A DNA stretch of 64,000 nucleotides from Bacteroidales bacterium (GCA_017477425.1 JAFUVT010000024.1:1-64000); one strand, 5' to 3'. Numbered from the stretch's first letter, positions 29,752 through 38,560 are shown. The notes: generated by a model from the sequence alone, not told the origin. Program-made: numbers and translations.

Positions 29752-30813
29752 ATGGAAATCTCGGAAGTGTTGAAAAGTGATGCGCAAGGTGAAGACCTGC
29801 TGTTTTCAGATGTTTGTGGCATGATAGAAAATGCACGCAAGCATATTGCCGTTTATGTCAATTCAGAGATTTGTCTGATGAAGTGGCATATTGGAAAGCG
29901 CATCAAGGAAGATGTGCTTTACAACCAGCGGGCCGAGTACGGCAAGCAGGTAGTCAAGAACTTGGCGCGAAAACTTACTGACAAATACGGCAACGGTTGG
30001 AGCGATAGGACTTTGATACATTGTATACGCGCCGCGTATACTTTTTCCGAGGAAGAGATTGTATACGCAGTGCGGAGACAATTCACTTGGACGCACTTGC
30101 GGTCGCTGATGTTTGTGGAAAACCCTCTTGCCCGTCAGTTTTACATGGAAATGTGCCGCATTGAGCATTGGGATACGCGAACGCTTGATGCGAAGATAGA
30201 TTCCCAACTTTTTGAAAGGACGGCCATTAGCAGGAAACCCGAAGAACTTATCAAACAAGAGTTGTCGCAATTGAAGGAAGAAAATGCCTTGAATCCCGAT
30301 TTTGTCTTCCGTAGCAGTTATTTCCTGGATATGCTTGGCCTTCCCGACTTCTTTACCGAAAAAGACTTGGAATCAGCCATAGTATCGCAAATGCAGGAGT
30401 TTATCTGTGAGTTGGGGACGGATTTTGCGTTTCTTGGAAGACAAAAGCGTATAACTGTCGATGCCGTGGATTATTATATCGACTTGCTGTTCTATCATCG
30501 TTCGTTGCGCCGTTTGGTGGCTATTGATTTGAAACTTGGGAAATTCAAACCAGAGCATGAGGGACAAATGTTGCTTTATTTGCGTTACCTTGACCGAAAC
30601 GAGAGAAAAGAAGGTGAGGAATCGCCTATTGGACTAATTTTGTGTAGCGAAGGCAACACCGAACACATTGAATACTTAATGTTGGATGATAATAGCCCCA
30701 TCAAAGTTGCCCAATACTATACGCAGTTGCCAGACAAAAAGTTGCTTGCTGAAAAACTGCAAAAAGCCATTGCTATTGCGAGGGAGCAATATATGGAACA
30801 AAAAACTAAATGA
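29752..30813 (+). CDS. DUF1016 (YhcG) PD-(D/E)XK nuclease-like protein, copy 1
   Basis: The start was set at the ATG at 29752 (MEISEVLKSDAQ); a TTG at 29728 sits in the -7 box. 353 residues. The N-terminal DUF1016 domain has WHIGKRIKEDVLYNQRAEYG and GWSDRTLIHCIRAAYTF. The C-terminal nuclease-like domain has VDYYIDLLFYHRSLRRLVAI followed by DLKLGKF, the D...(D/E)xK core. This family is found with defence and mobile regions; the biochemical role is not settled. It overlaps or abuts the DUF4236 gene (ATGA junction at 30810), so the two form one operon. Confidence 0.85.
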   Translation: MEISEVLKSDAQGEDLLFSDVCGMIENARKHIAVYVNSEICLMKWHIGKRIKEDVLYNQRAEYGKQVVKNLARKLTDKYGNGWSDRTLIHCIRAAYTFSEEEIVYAVRRQFTWTHLRSLMFVENPLARQFYMEMCRIEHWDTRTLDAKIDSQLFERTAISRKPEELIKQELSQLKEENALNPDFVFRSSYFLDMLGLPDFFTEKDLESAIVSQMQEFICELGTDFAFLGRQKRITVDAVDYYIDLLFYHRSLRRLVAIDLKLGKFKPEHEGQMLLYLRYLDRNERKEGEESPIGLILCSEGNTEHIEYLMLDDNSPIKVAQYYTQLPDKKLLAEKLQKAIAIAREQYMEQKTK

Positions 30814-30815
30814 TT

Positions 30816-32210
30816 ATGGGCTTGTATTTTAGGAAACGGATTAAAGTTGCCCCAGGATTCCATCTTAATTTGAGTCGAAGAGGAATTAGCGCTTCAATTG
30901 GTCGACGCGGAGCCAGTTTTACGATTGGAAGCAGAGGCGCCCATGTAAATGCCAGTATCCCTGGAACTGGCATTTACTATCGCCAAAGACTTTGGTCAAA
31001 GAAAAGAAAACCCAATAAAAAGACATATAGTTTTAGAACCCATTCATCACATATGTTTTCTTCAAGAGCCTCCAAAACCTATAATCAGAGTTTTAATAGT
31101 CATCTTTATGACGATCAAAACTATAACTATTCCAAATCGGATTCTGGAATTACAGGCAAAGGATGTGCTAAGGGGTTATTATGGGTTCTTTTGGTTATTA
31201 ATGGTTTTGTGTTTTTGGTTGGAAGCCTTGAACTCTTTCTAAATAGCGATGGAAGCGCTCAAACAAGTGATTGGATTGTTGACTGTTTCTTTGGAGTCGC
31301 TACTATTTGCTGTATATTGCTTCTTATCAAATTATCCAAATCCAAAACATTATCTTCTAAAAAACAAACGGAAGATTTGGCCAGACAAATTGAATATTTG
31401 GAAAAACGGATAGAAGAAGAGCCTAATCCGCTCAAAGTAAGAATTCTAAATAACCAACTCGGGAATTTGATTAGTAATGAAGCCCATTCTCGCTTGACAC
31501 CTTTAATTGAAGTACAAAGCAAAAAGATGTCAAAGAATCCTAAACCAGAGTCGGAGCAATTACTTCAAGAATATGAAAGTGAATTAAATGAAGCAAAAGT
31601 GAAAGCAGAAGCCATGGTGTATGATATAGTTGGTGAACTGACGGAAGAGGAAAAGAAAAACTATACGGCTTTTTGTGAAAAGTATCGTGTATTGTGTAAT
31701 AGTGATAAGGCTTGGATTGTCCTATCGAAAGAAGCGAATTCGGAAAACAAAGCATCGGTTAAGACCATAAACAGGAAACGCAAATACTATTTTAATGTAG
31801 GCAATTTTGACTATCTTCAAGTTCCGTTTGATGTTCCATTGATATCAATCTCTGGCATAAATTATTATTTTTATCCTCGTTTTGTGATTGCAGCGCGAAC
31901 AACTGATGATTTTGAAATTATGCCATTAACGGATTTCAATATGACATGTCGAAGTGTCCGATTCCATGAAGAAGGCGAAATTCCCCTAGATGCCCAGAAA
32001 GTTGGCGAATCATATAAGTATGTTAATAAAGACGGAAGTCCCGATAAAAGGTATTTTGACAACCCGCTTATCCCGGTGCTATTATATGGTGAATTGTCAA
32101 TTGAACCTATTGGAGTTACATTTCAGGTTAGTAATAATCAATCGGTAATTGAGTTGAAAAATTCATTCAATGTTATAAAGACTTCTTGTTATTGGAGTCA
32201 CCCAAACTAA
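30816..32210 (+). CDS. DUF4236 membrane protein
   Basis: The N-terminus MGLYFRKRIKVAPGFHLNLS then RRGISASIGRRGASFTIGSR is the DUF4236 domain, which usually starts exactly like this, so the ATG at 30816 was preferred over 30810. Two membrane helices follow (about residues 115-140, GLLWVLLVINGFVFLVGSLE, and about 152-172, CFFGVATICCILLLIKL). Then comes a coiled coil (LARQIEYLEKRIEEEP) and a roughly 230-residue cytoplasmic part with no recognised domain. The gene is clearly AT-richer than its flanks and follows a YhcG nuclease-like gene, both signs of acquired DNA. Function unknown. Confidence 0.7.
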   Translation: MGLYFRKRIKVAPGFHLNLSRRGISASIGRRGASFTIGSRGAHVNASIPGTGIYYRQRLWSKKRKPNKKTYSFRTHSSHMFSSRASKTYNQSFNSHLYDDQNYNYSKSDSGITGKGCAKGLLWVLLVINGFVFLVGSLELFLNSDGSAQTSDWIVDCFFGVATICCILLLIKLSKSKTLSSKKQTEDLARQIEYLEKRIEEEPNPLKVRILNNQLGNLISNEAHSRLTPLIEVQSKKMSKNPKPESEQLLQEYESELNEAKVKAEAMVYDIVGELTEEEKKNYTAFCEKYRVLCNSDKAWIVLSKEANSENKASVKTINRKRKYYFNVGNFDYLQVPFDVPLISISGINYYFYPRFVIAARTTDDFEIMPLTDFNMTCRSVRFHEEGEIPLDAQKVGESYKYVNKDGSPDKRYFDNPLIPVLLYGELSIEPIGVTFQVSNNQSVIELKNSFNVIKTSCYWSHPN

Positions 32211-32264
32211 ATAGGGATTTATTACTTTTTTCCACCATTCTTTCCTCCGCATTGATAATTTTCC

Positions 32265-32272
32265 TATTTTTG
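32265..32272 (+). promoter_or_regulatory. -7 element of POT transporter 1
   Basis: TATTTTTG, giving a leader of about 45 bases before the ATG at 32326. Confidence 0.45.
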
Positions 32273-32325
32273 TCCGCTAATGAAAACCGAAGCGAAAATT
32301 CATCAACAATTAAATTCATAAGATT

Positions 32326-34008
32326 ATGGTATTACTATCAACAAATGTGACAATGGTGATCTTCATCTGCATCCTTGCAGTGGTCATCCTGGTCCTGATT
32401 TTCTACCTGAACAAGGCGAAGAAGGAACATCCTAAAGGCTTGATTGCAGCCGCTTTAAGTAACATGGGTGAGCGTTTTGGCTACTACATCATGAACGCCA
32501 TCCTGTTGCTGTTCATCGTGTCGAAGTTCGGCTTGTCCGACGGCACTGCCGGTCTCATCTACTCGGTGTTCTACTTCGGCATTTATGTGCTGAGTCTGGT
32601 GGGCGGCATCATCGCCGACCGCACCCAGAACTACAACCGCACCATCCAATGGGGCTTGATTATCATGGCCCTCGGTTATGTCGGCATGGCTATCCCGCTG
32701 TTCAGCAAGAATGTTGACGGCATCATCGCCGACGGCAACAGTGCTTGGTGGGGCATCCTCATCTTCACTTGCTTCGCTTTACTCTGCATCGCTTTCGGTA
32801 ATGGTCTGTTCAAGGGCAACTTGCAGGCTCTGGTCGGCCAGATGTACGACAACTTCGAGGCCGAGGCTGCCAAGAAAGGTCCCGAGGCTCTCGCCGAGGC
32901 CAAGGACAAGCGCGACAGCGGTTTCCAGATTTTCTATGTGTTCATCAACATCGGCGGCGTGATTGCCCCGTTTGTGGCACCCATGCTGCGCGAGTGGTGG
33001 CTCAAGATCCACAACTTCGTTTACAATGCTGACATGTCGGCTCTGTGCCACCAGTATTTGGCTGACGGCACCGTCTCGCAAAAGTTCTCTGAGACGATGG
33101 CCAACTCCGTCCTGCCTGCTGCCAACTATGGCGACAACCTGATGCAGTTCTGCTCCGACTATATCCTCACCTTCAACCAAGGTGTTCACTTCTCGTTCAT
33201 CGTGTCGGTGGCCGCCATGCTGATTTCGCTGATTATCTTCTTCACGCAAAAGAACAAGTTCCCGCAACCTGGCAAGAAGGTGGCTGCCGCCACTGCTGGC
33301 TACACCGCCGAGGAAAAGGCTGCCATGGCCAAGGAAATCAAACAGCGTATGGCCGCTTTGTTTGCCGTGCTGGGCATCGCCGTGTTCTTCTGGCTGTCGT
33401 TCCACCAGAACGGTCAGTCCTTGTCGGTCTTCGCCCGCGACTTCGTCAACTCCGACCAAATCGCTCCCGAAATCTGGCAGGCTTTGAACCCCTTGTTCGT
33501 CATCATTCTGACCCCGCTGGTCATGGGCATCTTTGCTTCGTTGGCTCGCAAGGGCAAACCCGTTTCCACGCCACGTAAGATTGCCCTCGGTATGGGTCTC
33601 GCAGGTTGCGCCTACCTCTTCCTGATGGTCTTCTCCATCATCAAGCATTATCCTTCGGGCGACGCTTTCCGTGCTATGGATGCTGCCACGATGCTGACCA
33701 ATGGTCTCTCGAAAGCCGCACCTTGGGTGATGATTGTCACCTATTTCTTCCTGACTGTAGCCGAGTTGTTCATCTCCCCGCTGGGACTTTCGTTCGTCTC
33801 CAAGGTGGCTCCGCGCCACATGGTGGGCCTCTGCCAAGGCTTGTGGCTTGGTGCCACGGCTCTCGGTAACCTCATGATTTGGATTGGCCCCGTCATGCTC
33901 AATGCTTGGGACATCTGGAAGTGCTGGGGCGTGTTCCTGCTCATCTGTCTCGTCTCCATGTCCGTCATGTTCGGCATGGTGAAATGGCTGGAGAGAGTGA
34001 CGGAATAA
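32326..34008 (+). CDS. POT/PTR2-family oligopeptide:proton symporter 1
   Basis: 560 residues, inner-membrane MFS transporter of the proton-dependent oligopeptide family. An extra N-terminal helix (VIFICILAVVILVLIFYLNK) precedes the conserved HPKGLIAAALSNMGERFGYY. This is the first-helix signature, but with Asn in place of the first Glu of the E1xxE2R proton-coupling motif. The PTR2 pattern continues with GNGLFKGNLQALVGQMYD and FQIFYVFINIGGVIAPFVAP. It is followed by a terminator at 34030-34058 and is its own unit. A second POT gene lies 1.4 kb downstream. Confidence 0.9.
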   Translation: MVLLSTNVTMVIFICILAVVILVLIFYLNKAKKEHPKGLIAAALSNMGERFGYYIMNAILLLFIVSKFGLSDGTAGLIYSVFYFGIYVLSLVGGIIADRTQNYNRTIQWGLIIMALGYVGMAIPLFSKNVDGIIADGNSAWWGILIFTCFALLCIAFGNGLFKGNLQALVGQMYDNFEAEAAKKGPEALAEAKDKRDSGFQIFYVFINIGGVIAPFVAPMLREWWLKIHNFVYNADMSALCHQYLADGTVSQKFSETMANSVLPAANYGDNLMQFCSDYILTFNQGVHFSFIVSVAAMLISLIIFFTQKNKFPQPGKKVAAATAGYTAEEKAAMAKEIKQRMAALFAVLGIAVFFWLSFHQNGQSLSVFARDFVNSDQIAPEIWQALNPLFVIILTPLVMGIFASLARKGKPVSTPRKIALGMGLAGCAYLFLMVFSIIKHYPSGDAFRAMDAATMLTNGLSKAAPWVMIVTYFFLTVAELFISPLGLSFVSKVAPRHMVGLCQGLWLGATALGNLMIWIGPVMLNAWDIWKCWGVFLLICLVSMSVMFGMVKWLERVTE

Positions 34009-34029
34009 ACCTTTAAGAATTCAATACGA

Positions 34030-34058
34030 AAAGCTGGCAGCAATGTCGGCTTTTTTTT
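34030..34058 (+). terminator. Intrinsic terminator after POT transporter 1
   Basis: AAAGCTGGC and GTCGGCTTT pair over nine positions (two G-T wobbles) around a six-base loop and run into eight T residues. Confidence 0.8.
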
Positions 34059-34080
34059 GTGTCGGTTGCAAACATTTTGC

Positions 34081-34088
34081 TAATTTTG
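34081..34088 (+). promoter_or_regulatory. -7 element of the second YhcG gene
   Basis: TAATTTTG, with TTTG at 34056-34059 21 bases upstream, and the ATG at 34105. Confidence 0.5.
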
Positions 34089-34104
34089 CGGCAAATACTG
34101 GGAT

Positions 34105-35412
34105 ATGGAAAACAACGATTTGGAACAACCTCGCATGGTCAGTTCGCACGACATCCATCTTGATACGGATTATGCCGCTTGGATTGCGGAACTGAAACAC
34201 CGTTATCGCTCGGCACAGGTGAAAGCCGCCGTAAGGGTGAACGCCGAGAAACTGCTTTTCAACTGGCAACTTGGCCGCGACCTCGTTCAGAAAAAGGCCG
34301 AAGAGCGCTGGGGCGCAGGCGTGGTGGAACAGGTGAGTTTGGATTTACAGAGTGAGTTCCCGGATGCGGACGGATTCTCTGCATCTAATTTGTGGTATAT
34401 GAAAAGGTGGTATTTGTTCTATGCGAGTAAAGCATCGCCTCAAATTCTTCAACGAGCCGTTGAAGAATTACAACTGTCTATAAATCAATTTTCTAAAAAA
34501 CTTCAACGACCCGTTGAAGTAATTCCAGACGCACAATTTCTGCAACGACCCGTTGCAGAAACGCAAGATGCTGTAAATCAAAATTCAACAAAGCCGCACC
34601 AACTTGGTGCAGAAACAGATGGCGAAAAACTTTACCAAGTTGGTGAAGAATTTCCATTGCCTTTCGCTTTGGTGCCTTGGGGACAGCATATTGAAATCAT
34701 TGTCAATTGTAAAACTCTTGACGAAGCCTTATTCTATATCCGTGAAACCATAGAAAAAGGTTTAAGCCGACCTGCGTTGCGCAATGTAATCAAAGCAAAC
34801 CTATTTGAGCATCAAGGCAAAATCCTCAACAATTTTGCGGAACATTTGCCCGCATTGCAAAGCAAACTTGTTCAAGAGGTTTTGAAAGAAAACTACGATT
34901 TCGGCTTCGCGACGGTCAACCATGAGATATACGATGAAGCTGAACTGGAAGAAGCACTTTCCAAAAACATCACGGCCATGCTCTTGGAAATGGGAACAGG
35001 TTTCGCTTTCATTGGAAAACAAAAGGAAATCATTGTGGGTGGTCGCACGCGGAAGATAGACCTTCTGTTCTATCACATCCGCTTGCGGTGCTATATCGCT
35101 TGCGAGCTGAAAGCCAAGCCTTTCGAGCCTGAATATGCTGGCAAATTGAATTTCTATGTGAACGCGGTGGACGAATTGCTGAAAACGGAAGACGACAACC
35201 CAACCATAGGGCTGCTGATTTGTTCCGATATGAACAGTACAGATGTCCAATGGTCGTTTCGAGGCATTAGCACACCTATGGGCGTGGCTACTTACAATAA
35301 CATTCGAATCAAGGACGCATTGCCTTCGCAAGAACAACTGAAAGAGCGGATGGAGTTGCTGCAAAAAGAACTCCGCGAAACCAAACGATTAATGAATAAC
35401 AAAACTGAATAA
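34105..35412 (+). CDS. DUF1016 (YhcG) PD-(D/E)XK nuclease-like protein, copy 2, with palindromic in-frame repeats
   Basis: 435 residues. The N-terminal DUF1016 part (NWQLGRDLVQKKAEERWGAG, FSASNLWYMKRWYLFYA) and the C-terminal nuclease-like domain (RKIDLLFYHIRLRCYIACEL, then KAKPFEPEYAGKLNFYVNAV) are intact. The linker between them (about residues 113-183) holds five variants of LQRPVAE: ILQRAVEEL, KLQRPVEVI, FLQRPVAET, HQLGAET and YQVGEEF. At DNA level each is a palindrome. Many YhcG proteins have one such block just before the PWGxH motif (here PWGQHIEI), so this copy looks expanded. It stands between the two POT genes. Confidence 0.85.
   Translation: MENNDLEQPRMVSSHDIHLDTDYAAWIAELKHRYRSAQVKAAVRVNAEKLLFNWQLGRDLVQKKAEERWGAGVVEQVSLDLQSEFPDADGFSASNLWYMKRWYLFYASKASPQILQRAVEELQLSINQFSKKLQRPVEVIPDAQFLQRPVAETQDAVNQNSTKPHQLGAETDGEKLYQVGEEFPLPFALVPWGQHIEIIVNCKTLDEALFYIRETIEKGLSRPALRNVIKANLFEHQGKILNNFAEHLPALQSKLVQEVLKENYDFGFATVNHEIYDEAELEEALSKNITAMLLEMGTGFAFIGKQKEIIVGGRTRKIDLLFYHIRLRCYIACELKAKPFEPEYAGKLNFYVNAVDELLKTEDDNPTIGLLICSDMNSTDVQWSFRGISTPMGVATYNNIRIKDALPSQEQLKERMELLQKELRETKRLMNNKTE
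34443..34648 (+). repeat. Five palindromic repeats inside the second YhcG gene
   Basis: Inverted repeats at 34443-34469 (12-base arms, perfect, core CAACG-AGC-CGTTG), 34500-34520 (9-base arms, perfect), 34537-34561 (11-base arms, perfect), 34596-34610 (GCACCAA-C-TTGGTGC, perfect) and 34630-34648 (one mismatch). All are in the same reading frame and encode versions of one short peptide. Confidence 0.9.
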
Positions 35413-35448
35413 CAAAACTGAATAACTGACAACTAAAAACTGACAACT

Positions 35449-37131
35449 ATGTTCAAAGGTCATCCCAAAGGGCTTTACGCCCTCGCATTGGCCAACACGG
35501 GCGAGCGCTTCGGCTACTATACCATGTTGGCGATCTTCGTGCTTTTCCTGCAGGCCAAGTTCGGCTACAACGAGGCGCAGGCAGGCAACATCTACGGCAT
35601 CTTCCTCGGATGTGTCTATTTTATGCCCCTCATCGGCGGTATGCTGGCCGACCGCTTCGGCTACGGCAAGATGGTGCGTGCCGGCATCGTGGTGATGTTC
35701 CTCGGCTACCTGCTTTTGGCGGTGCCGATGGCTTCCACTACGGCTAAAGTCACTATGTTTTCTGCACTTGCATTGATTGCCATCGGGACGGGGTTGTTCA
35801 AGGGCAACCTACAGGTGATGGTGGGCAATCTTTACGACGAGGCCAAATACAGTGCCTTCCGCGACAACGGCTTCAGCTTGTTCTACATGGCCATCAACAT
35901 CGGCTCGATGTTTGCGCCCATCACTGCTACCAAGGTGACGGATTTGTTCCTCGGCAAGGCGGGATTCACCTACGTGCCGCAGATTCCTTCGTTGGCGCAC
36001 CAATATTTGGATGGCACCATCACGCCTGACGCATTGGCCAACTTTGAGGCTTTGGCGGTGCAGCAAGGCGGCAACATCAACGACTTGGCGGGCTTTGCCA
36101 ACCATTACATTGACGCTTTGTCGGGTGCCTACAACTACGGTTTCGGCGTGGCTTGCCTCTCGCTGATTCTCTCGATGGCGATTTACCTGAGTTGCCGCAA
36201 GTGGTTCAAGCACGCGGATGTCAACTCGAAGCAGGCCAAGACGATGGAAAGCACCACCGTCCATGTGGAGGAACTCTCGAAGGAGCAGACCCGCGAACGC
36301 ATCACGGCGTTGGTGCTGGTGTTTGTGGTGGTCATTTTCTTCTGGATGTCGTTCCAGCAGGCTGGCCTTTGCTTGACTTATTTCGCCCGCGATTACACGC
36401 AAAGCACTGTGAGCGGCTTCACGCGCTTTGGCTTCAACATTTGGTCATTGACTTTGGTGGCCATCTCGATTTATACGATATTCGGGGCTGCTCAGGCTAC
36501 TAAACCCATGAACCGTGGCATCTTATGCGGCGTTACATGTTTCCTGTGGATTATGGCTTGGGTGGTTTATAAGACGATGCCCGATCCGATCAATGTGTTG
36601 CCGCAACAGTTCCAGCAATTTAATCCGTTCTTCGTGGTCGCCCTGACGCCTGTCTCGATGGCGGTGTTTGGTGCGTTGGCCAAGAAAGGCAAAGAGCCTT
36701 CTTCGCCGCGTAAAATCGGCCTCGGCATGATTGTCGCTGCCCTCGGCTTCCTGATTTTGGTCTTCGCCTCGTTCCCCTTGGCGAGTCCGGCCGAACTGAA
36801 GGCGCAAGGTGGCGTGAGCAGTACCTTGGTCTCGCCCAATTGGCTGATTAGCACTTATTTCGTTTTGACTTTTGCCGAGTTGCTGCTGAGTCCCATCGGC
36901 ATCTCTTTCGTCACGAAGGTGGCACCGCCGAAGTACAAAGGCATGATGATGGGCCTGTGGTTCTGCGTGACCGCCATCGGCAACTACCTCACCAGTGTCA
37001 TCGCCCGCATCTGGGGCACCGGAATGCCGCTGTGGATGGTCTGGGGCGTGCTCGTCGTGCTGTGCTGCCTCTCCGCCGTGTTCATCTTCTCGATTATGAA
37101 GAAGTTGGAGAAGGCGACGGAAGGATGCTGA
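35449..37131 (+). CDS. POT/PTR2-family oligopeptide:proton symporter 2
   Basis: 560 residues, a second POT transporter, about as long as the first but without the extra N-terminal helix. It starts MFKGHPKGLYALALANTGER then FGYYTM, again Asn at the first Glu position of E1xxE2R. PTR2 signatures are GTGLFKGNLQVMVGNLYDEA and FSLFYMAINIGSMFAPITA. Its start lies 36 bases after the YhcG gene, in an AACTGA-type repeated leader also seen before queC and queD. It ends at a strong terminator (37192). Confidence 0.9.
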   Translation: MFKGHPKGLYALALANTGERFGYYTMLAIFVLFLQAKFGYNEAQAGNIYGIFLGCVYFMPLIGGMLADRFGYGKMVRAGIVVMFLGYLLLAVPMASTTAKVTMFSALALIAIGTGLFKGNLQVMVGNLYDEAKYSAFRDNGFSLFYMAINIGSMFAPITATKVTDLFLGKAGFTYVPQIPSLAHQYLDGTITPDALANFEALAVQQGGNINDLAGFANHYIDALSGAYNYGFGVACLSLILSMAIYLSCRKWFKHADVNSKQAKTMESTTVHVEELSKEQTRERITALVLVFVVVIFFWMSFQQAGLCLTYFARDYTQSTVSGFTRFGFNIWSLTLVAISIYTIFGAAQATKPMNRGILCGVTCFLWIMAWVVYKTMPDPINVLPQQFQQFNPFFVVALTPVSMAVFGALAKKGKEPSSPRKIGLGMIVAALGFLILVFASFPLASPAELKAQGGVSSTLVSPNWLISTYFVLTFAELLLSPIGISFVTKVAPPKYKGMMMGLWFCVTAIGNYLTSVIARIWGTGMPLWMVWGVLVVLCCLSAVFIFSIMKKLEKATEGC

Positions 37132-37191
37132 TGTTATTTATGGTATATCCTTTGGATAGAAATCTTTCAAAAATTCACATTAAAATCTTTC

Positions 37192-37237
37192 AAAATCCGT
37201 GTCTATGAGACAAGTGATTGTCAGACACGGATTTTTT
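37192..37237 (+). terminator. Intrinsic terminator after POT transporter 2
   Basis: AAAATCCGTGTCT (37192-37204) pairs perfectly with AGACACGGATTTT (37223-37235), ending in a T run. Confidence 0.9.
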
Positions 37238-37303
37238 CTTTTGATTTTTGAACGATTTTGACGGATTTCTGCCCTTTAGGGCATCCCATCAAATAACATT
37301 TTA

Positions 37304-37311
37304 TAATTTTG
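37304..37311 (+). promoter_or_regulatory. -7 element of the queF-queC-queD-queE cluster
   Basis: TAATTTTG, about 18 bases before the queF ATG. The leader is too short to hold a preQ1 riboswitch. Confidence 0.55.
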
Positions 37312-37328
37312 CAGCAAAATTCAACCGT

Positions 37329-37808
37329 ATGTCAAGGAACGAACAAGAATTACAAGGCGTGACCCTGTTGGGCAACCAAAACACGCACTACAGCTACGAC
37401 TATACGCCGGAGGTGTTGGAAGTTTTCGAGAACAAACACCCTGATAACGAGTATCTTGTGACTTTGGATTGTCCCGAGTTCACCTCGCTGTGTCCAAAGA
37501 CAGGCCAGCCCGATTTTGGCCACCTTATCATCAATTATATCCCGCGCACGCTGATGGTGGAGAGCAAGAGCCTGAAACTCTATCTCTTCAGCTTCCGTAA
37601 TCACGGCGACTTCCACGAGGATTGCGTCAACATCATCATGAAGGACTTGGTCAAGCTGATGAACCCCAAATATTTGGAAGTCATCGGATTGTTCAATCTC
37701 CGCGGTGGCATTTCCATCAAACCGTTCGCCAACTACGGCGACGCTGAGCATCAGGACATGGTGAAGCAACGCCTTTTCAGTCATTGCGAGCGAAGCGTGG
37801 CAATCTAG
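37329..37808 (+). CDS. queF: NADPH-dependent 7-cyano-7-deazaguanine reductase, C-terminus replaced by a dispersed repeat
   Basis: The start is the ATG at 37329 ([17 protein letters not shown]). 159 residues, the short type I form. It reduces preQ0 to preQ1. [16 protein letters not shown] carries the active-site Cys, and [20 protein letters not shown] is the QueF motif. The body is complete through [13 protein letters not shown] and the [10 protein letters not shown] that follows. The last residues, HCERSVAI, are encoded by the left arm of a dispersed inverted repeat (37780-37851), where other QueF proteins continue for about ten native residues. It is first in the que cluster. Confidence 0.95.
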   Translation: MSRNEQELQGVTLLGNQNTHYSYDYTPEVLEVFENKHPDNEYLVTLDCPEFTSLCPKTGQPDFGHLIINYIPRTLMVESKSLKLYLFSFRNHGDFHEDCVNIIMKDLVKLMNPKYLEVIGLFNLRGGISIKPFANYGDAEHQDMVKQRLFSHCERSVAI

Positions 37809-37851
37809 ACCAGAAGTTTTTACTCTGGATTGCTTCGTTTCTCGCAATGAC
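37780..37851. repeat. Dispersed inverted repeat overlapping the queF stop
   Basis: GTCATTGCGAG (37780-37790) is repeated in inverse at 37841-37851, with further pairing between GGCAATC and GATTGC inside. This GCGAGCGAAGCGTGGCAATC type of element is a familiar intergenic repeat in many bacterial genomes. Here it spans the end of queF and the spacer before queC. Confidence 0.75.
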
Positions 37852-37899
37852 GCAAAGCGATAACTGAACAATTGAATAACTGAACAACTGACAACTTAA

Positions 37900-38553
37900 A
37901 TGAAGGACGCAGTAATCATCATCTCCGGCGGCATGGACTCGACCACGATGCTCTACGAGTTCAAGGACGAAATCGCCTTGGCCATCACTTTCGATTATGG
38001 CTCGACGCAAAACGGGCGCGAGCGTGTTTGTGCCGTCACGCATTGCCAACGCTTGGGCATTAAGCATATCGTCATCCCGTTGGAATTCATGCACCGTTAT
38101 TTCAAGAGCGCGCTTCTAATGACCGCCGACGACATTCCCGAAGGCAACTACGACGACGAAAACATGAAATCGACGGTGGTGCCTTTCCGCAACGGCATCA
38201 TGCTGGCCATCGCTGCGGGCATTGCGGAGAGCAACGGTCTGAAGCGGGTGATGATTGCCAACCACGCCGGCGACCACTCCATCTATCCCGACTGCCGTCC
38301 TGCTTTCGTCAAGGCGATGTCGGAGGCGATGTCGGCGGGAACATACGAAAACATTACGGTCTTTGCGCCTTATACCCACTTGAGCAAGAAGGAAATCGCT
38401 GAGCACGGCAAGGCTTTGTGCATCGACTACAGCGAGACCTATTCATGCTACAAAGGCGGCGAGAAGCACTGCGGCAAATGCGGCACCTGCCGCGAGCGCA
38501 TTGAGGCGCTGCGCGAGGCTGGAATCGAAGACCATACCGAATACGAATCATAA
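37900..38553 (+). CDS. queC: 7-cyano-7-deazaguanine synthase
   Basis: 217 residues. It makes preQ0 from carboxy-deazaguanine, ATP and ammonia. The PP-loop is IISGGMDSTTMLYEF near the start. FRNGIMLAIAAGIAESNG and NHAGDHSIYPDCRP are QueC signatures. The C-terminal zinc site is built by CYKGGEKHCGKCGTCRERIE. It is preceded by an AACTGA-rich leader with no purine-rich Shine-Dalgarno. It lies between queF and queD, with a repeat element on each side. Confidence 0.97.
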   Translation: MKDAVIIISGGMDSTTMLYEFKDEIALAITFDYGSTQNGRERVCAVTHCQRLGIKHIVIPLEFMHRYFKSALLMTADDIPEGNYDDENMKSTVVPFRNGIMLAIAAGIAESNGLKRVMIANHAGDHSIYPDCRPAFVKAMSEAMSAGTYENITVFAPYTHLSKKEIAEHGKALCIDYSETYSCYKGGEKHCGKCGTCRERIEALREAGIEDHTEYES

Positions 38554-38560
38554 CGATAAG

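Noticed and set aside
37312-37328. preQ1 riboswitch before queF
   Set aside because: The -7 box at 37304-37311 leaves a leader of under 20 bases, too short for any known preQ1 class.
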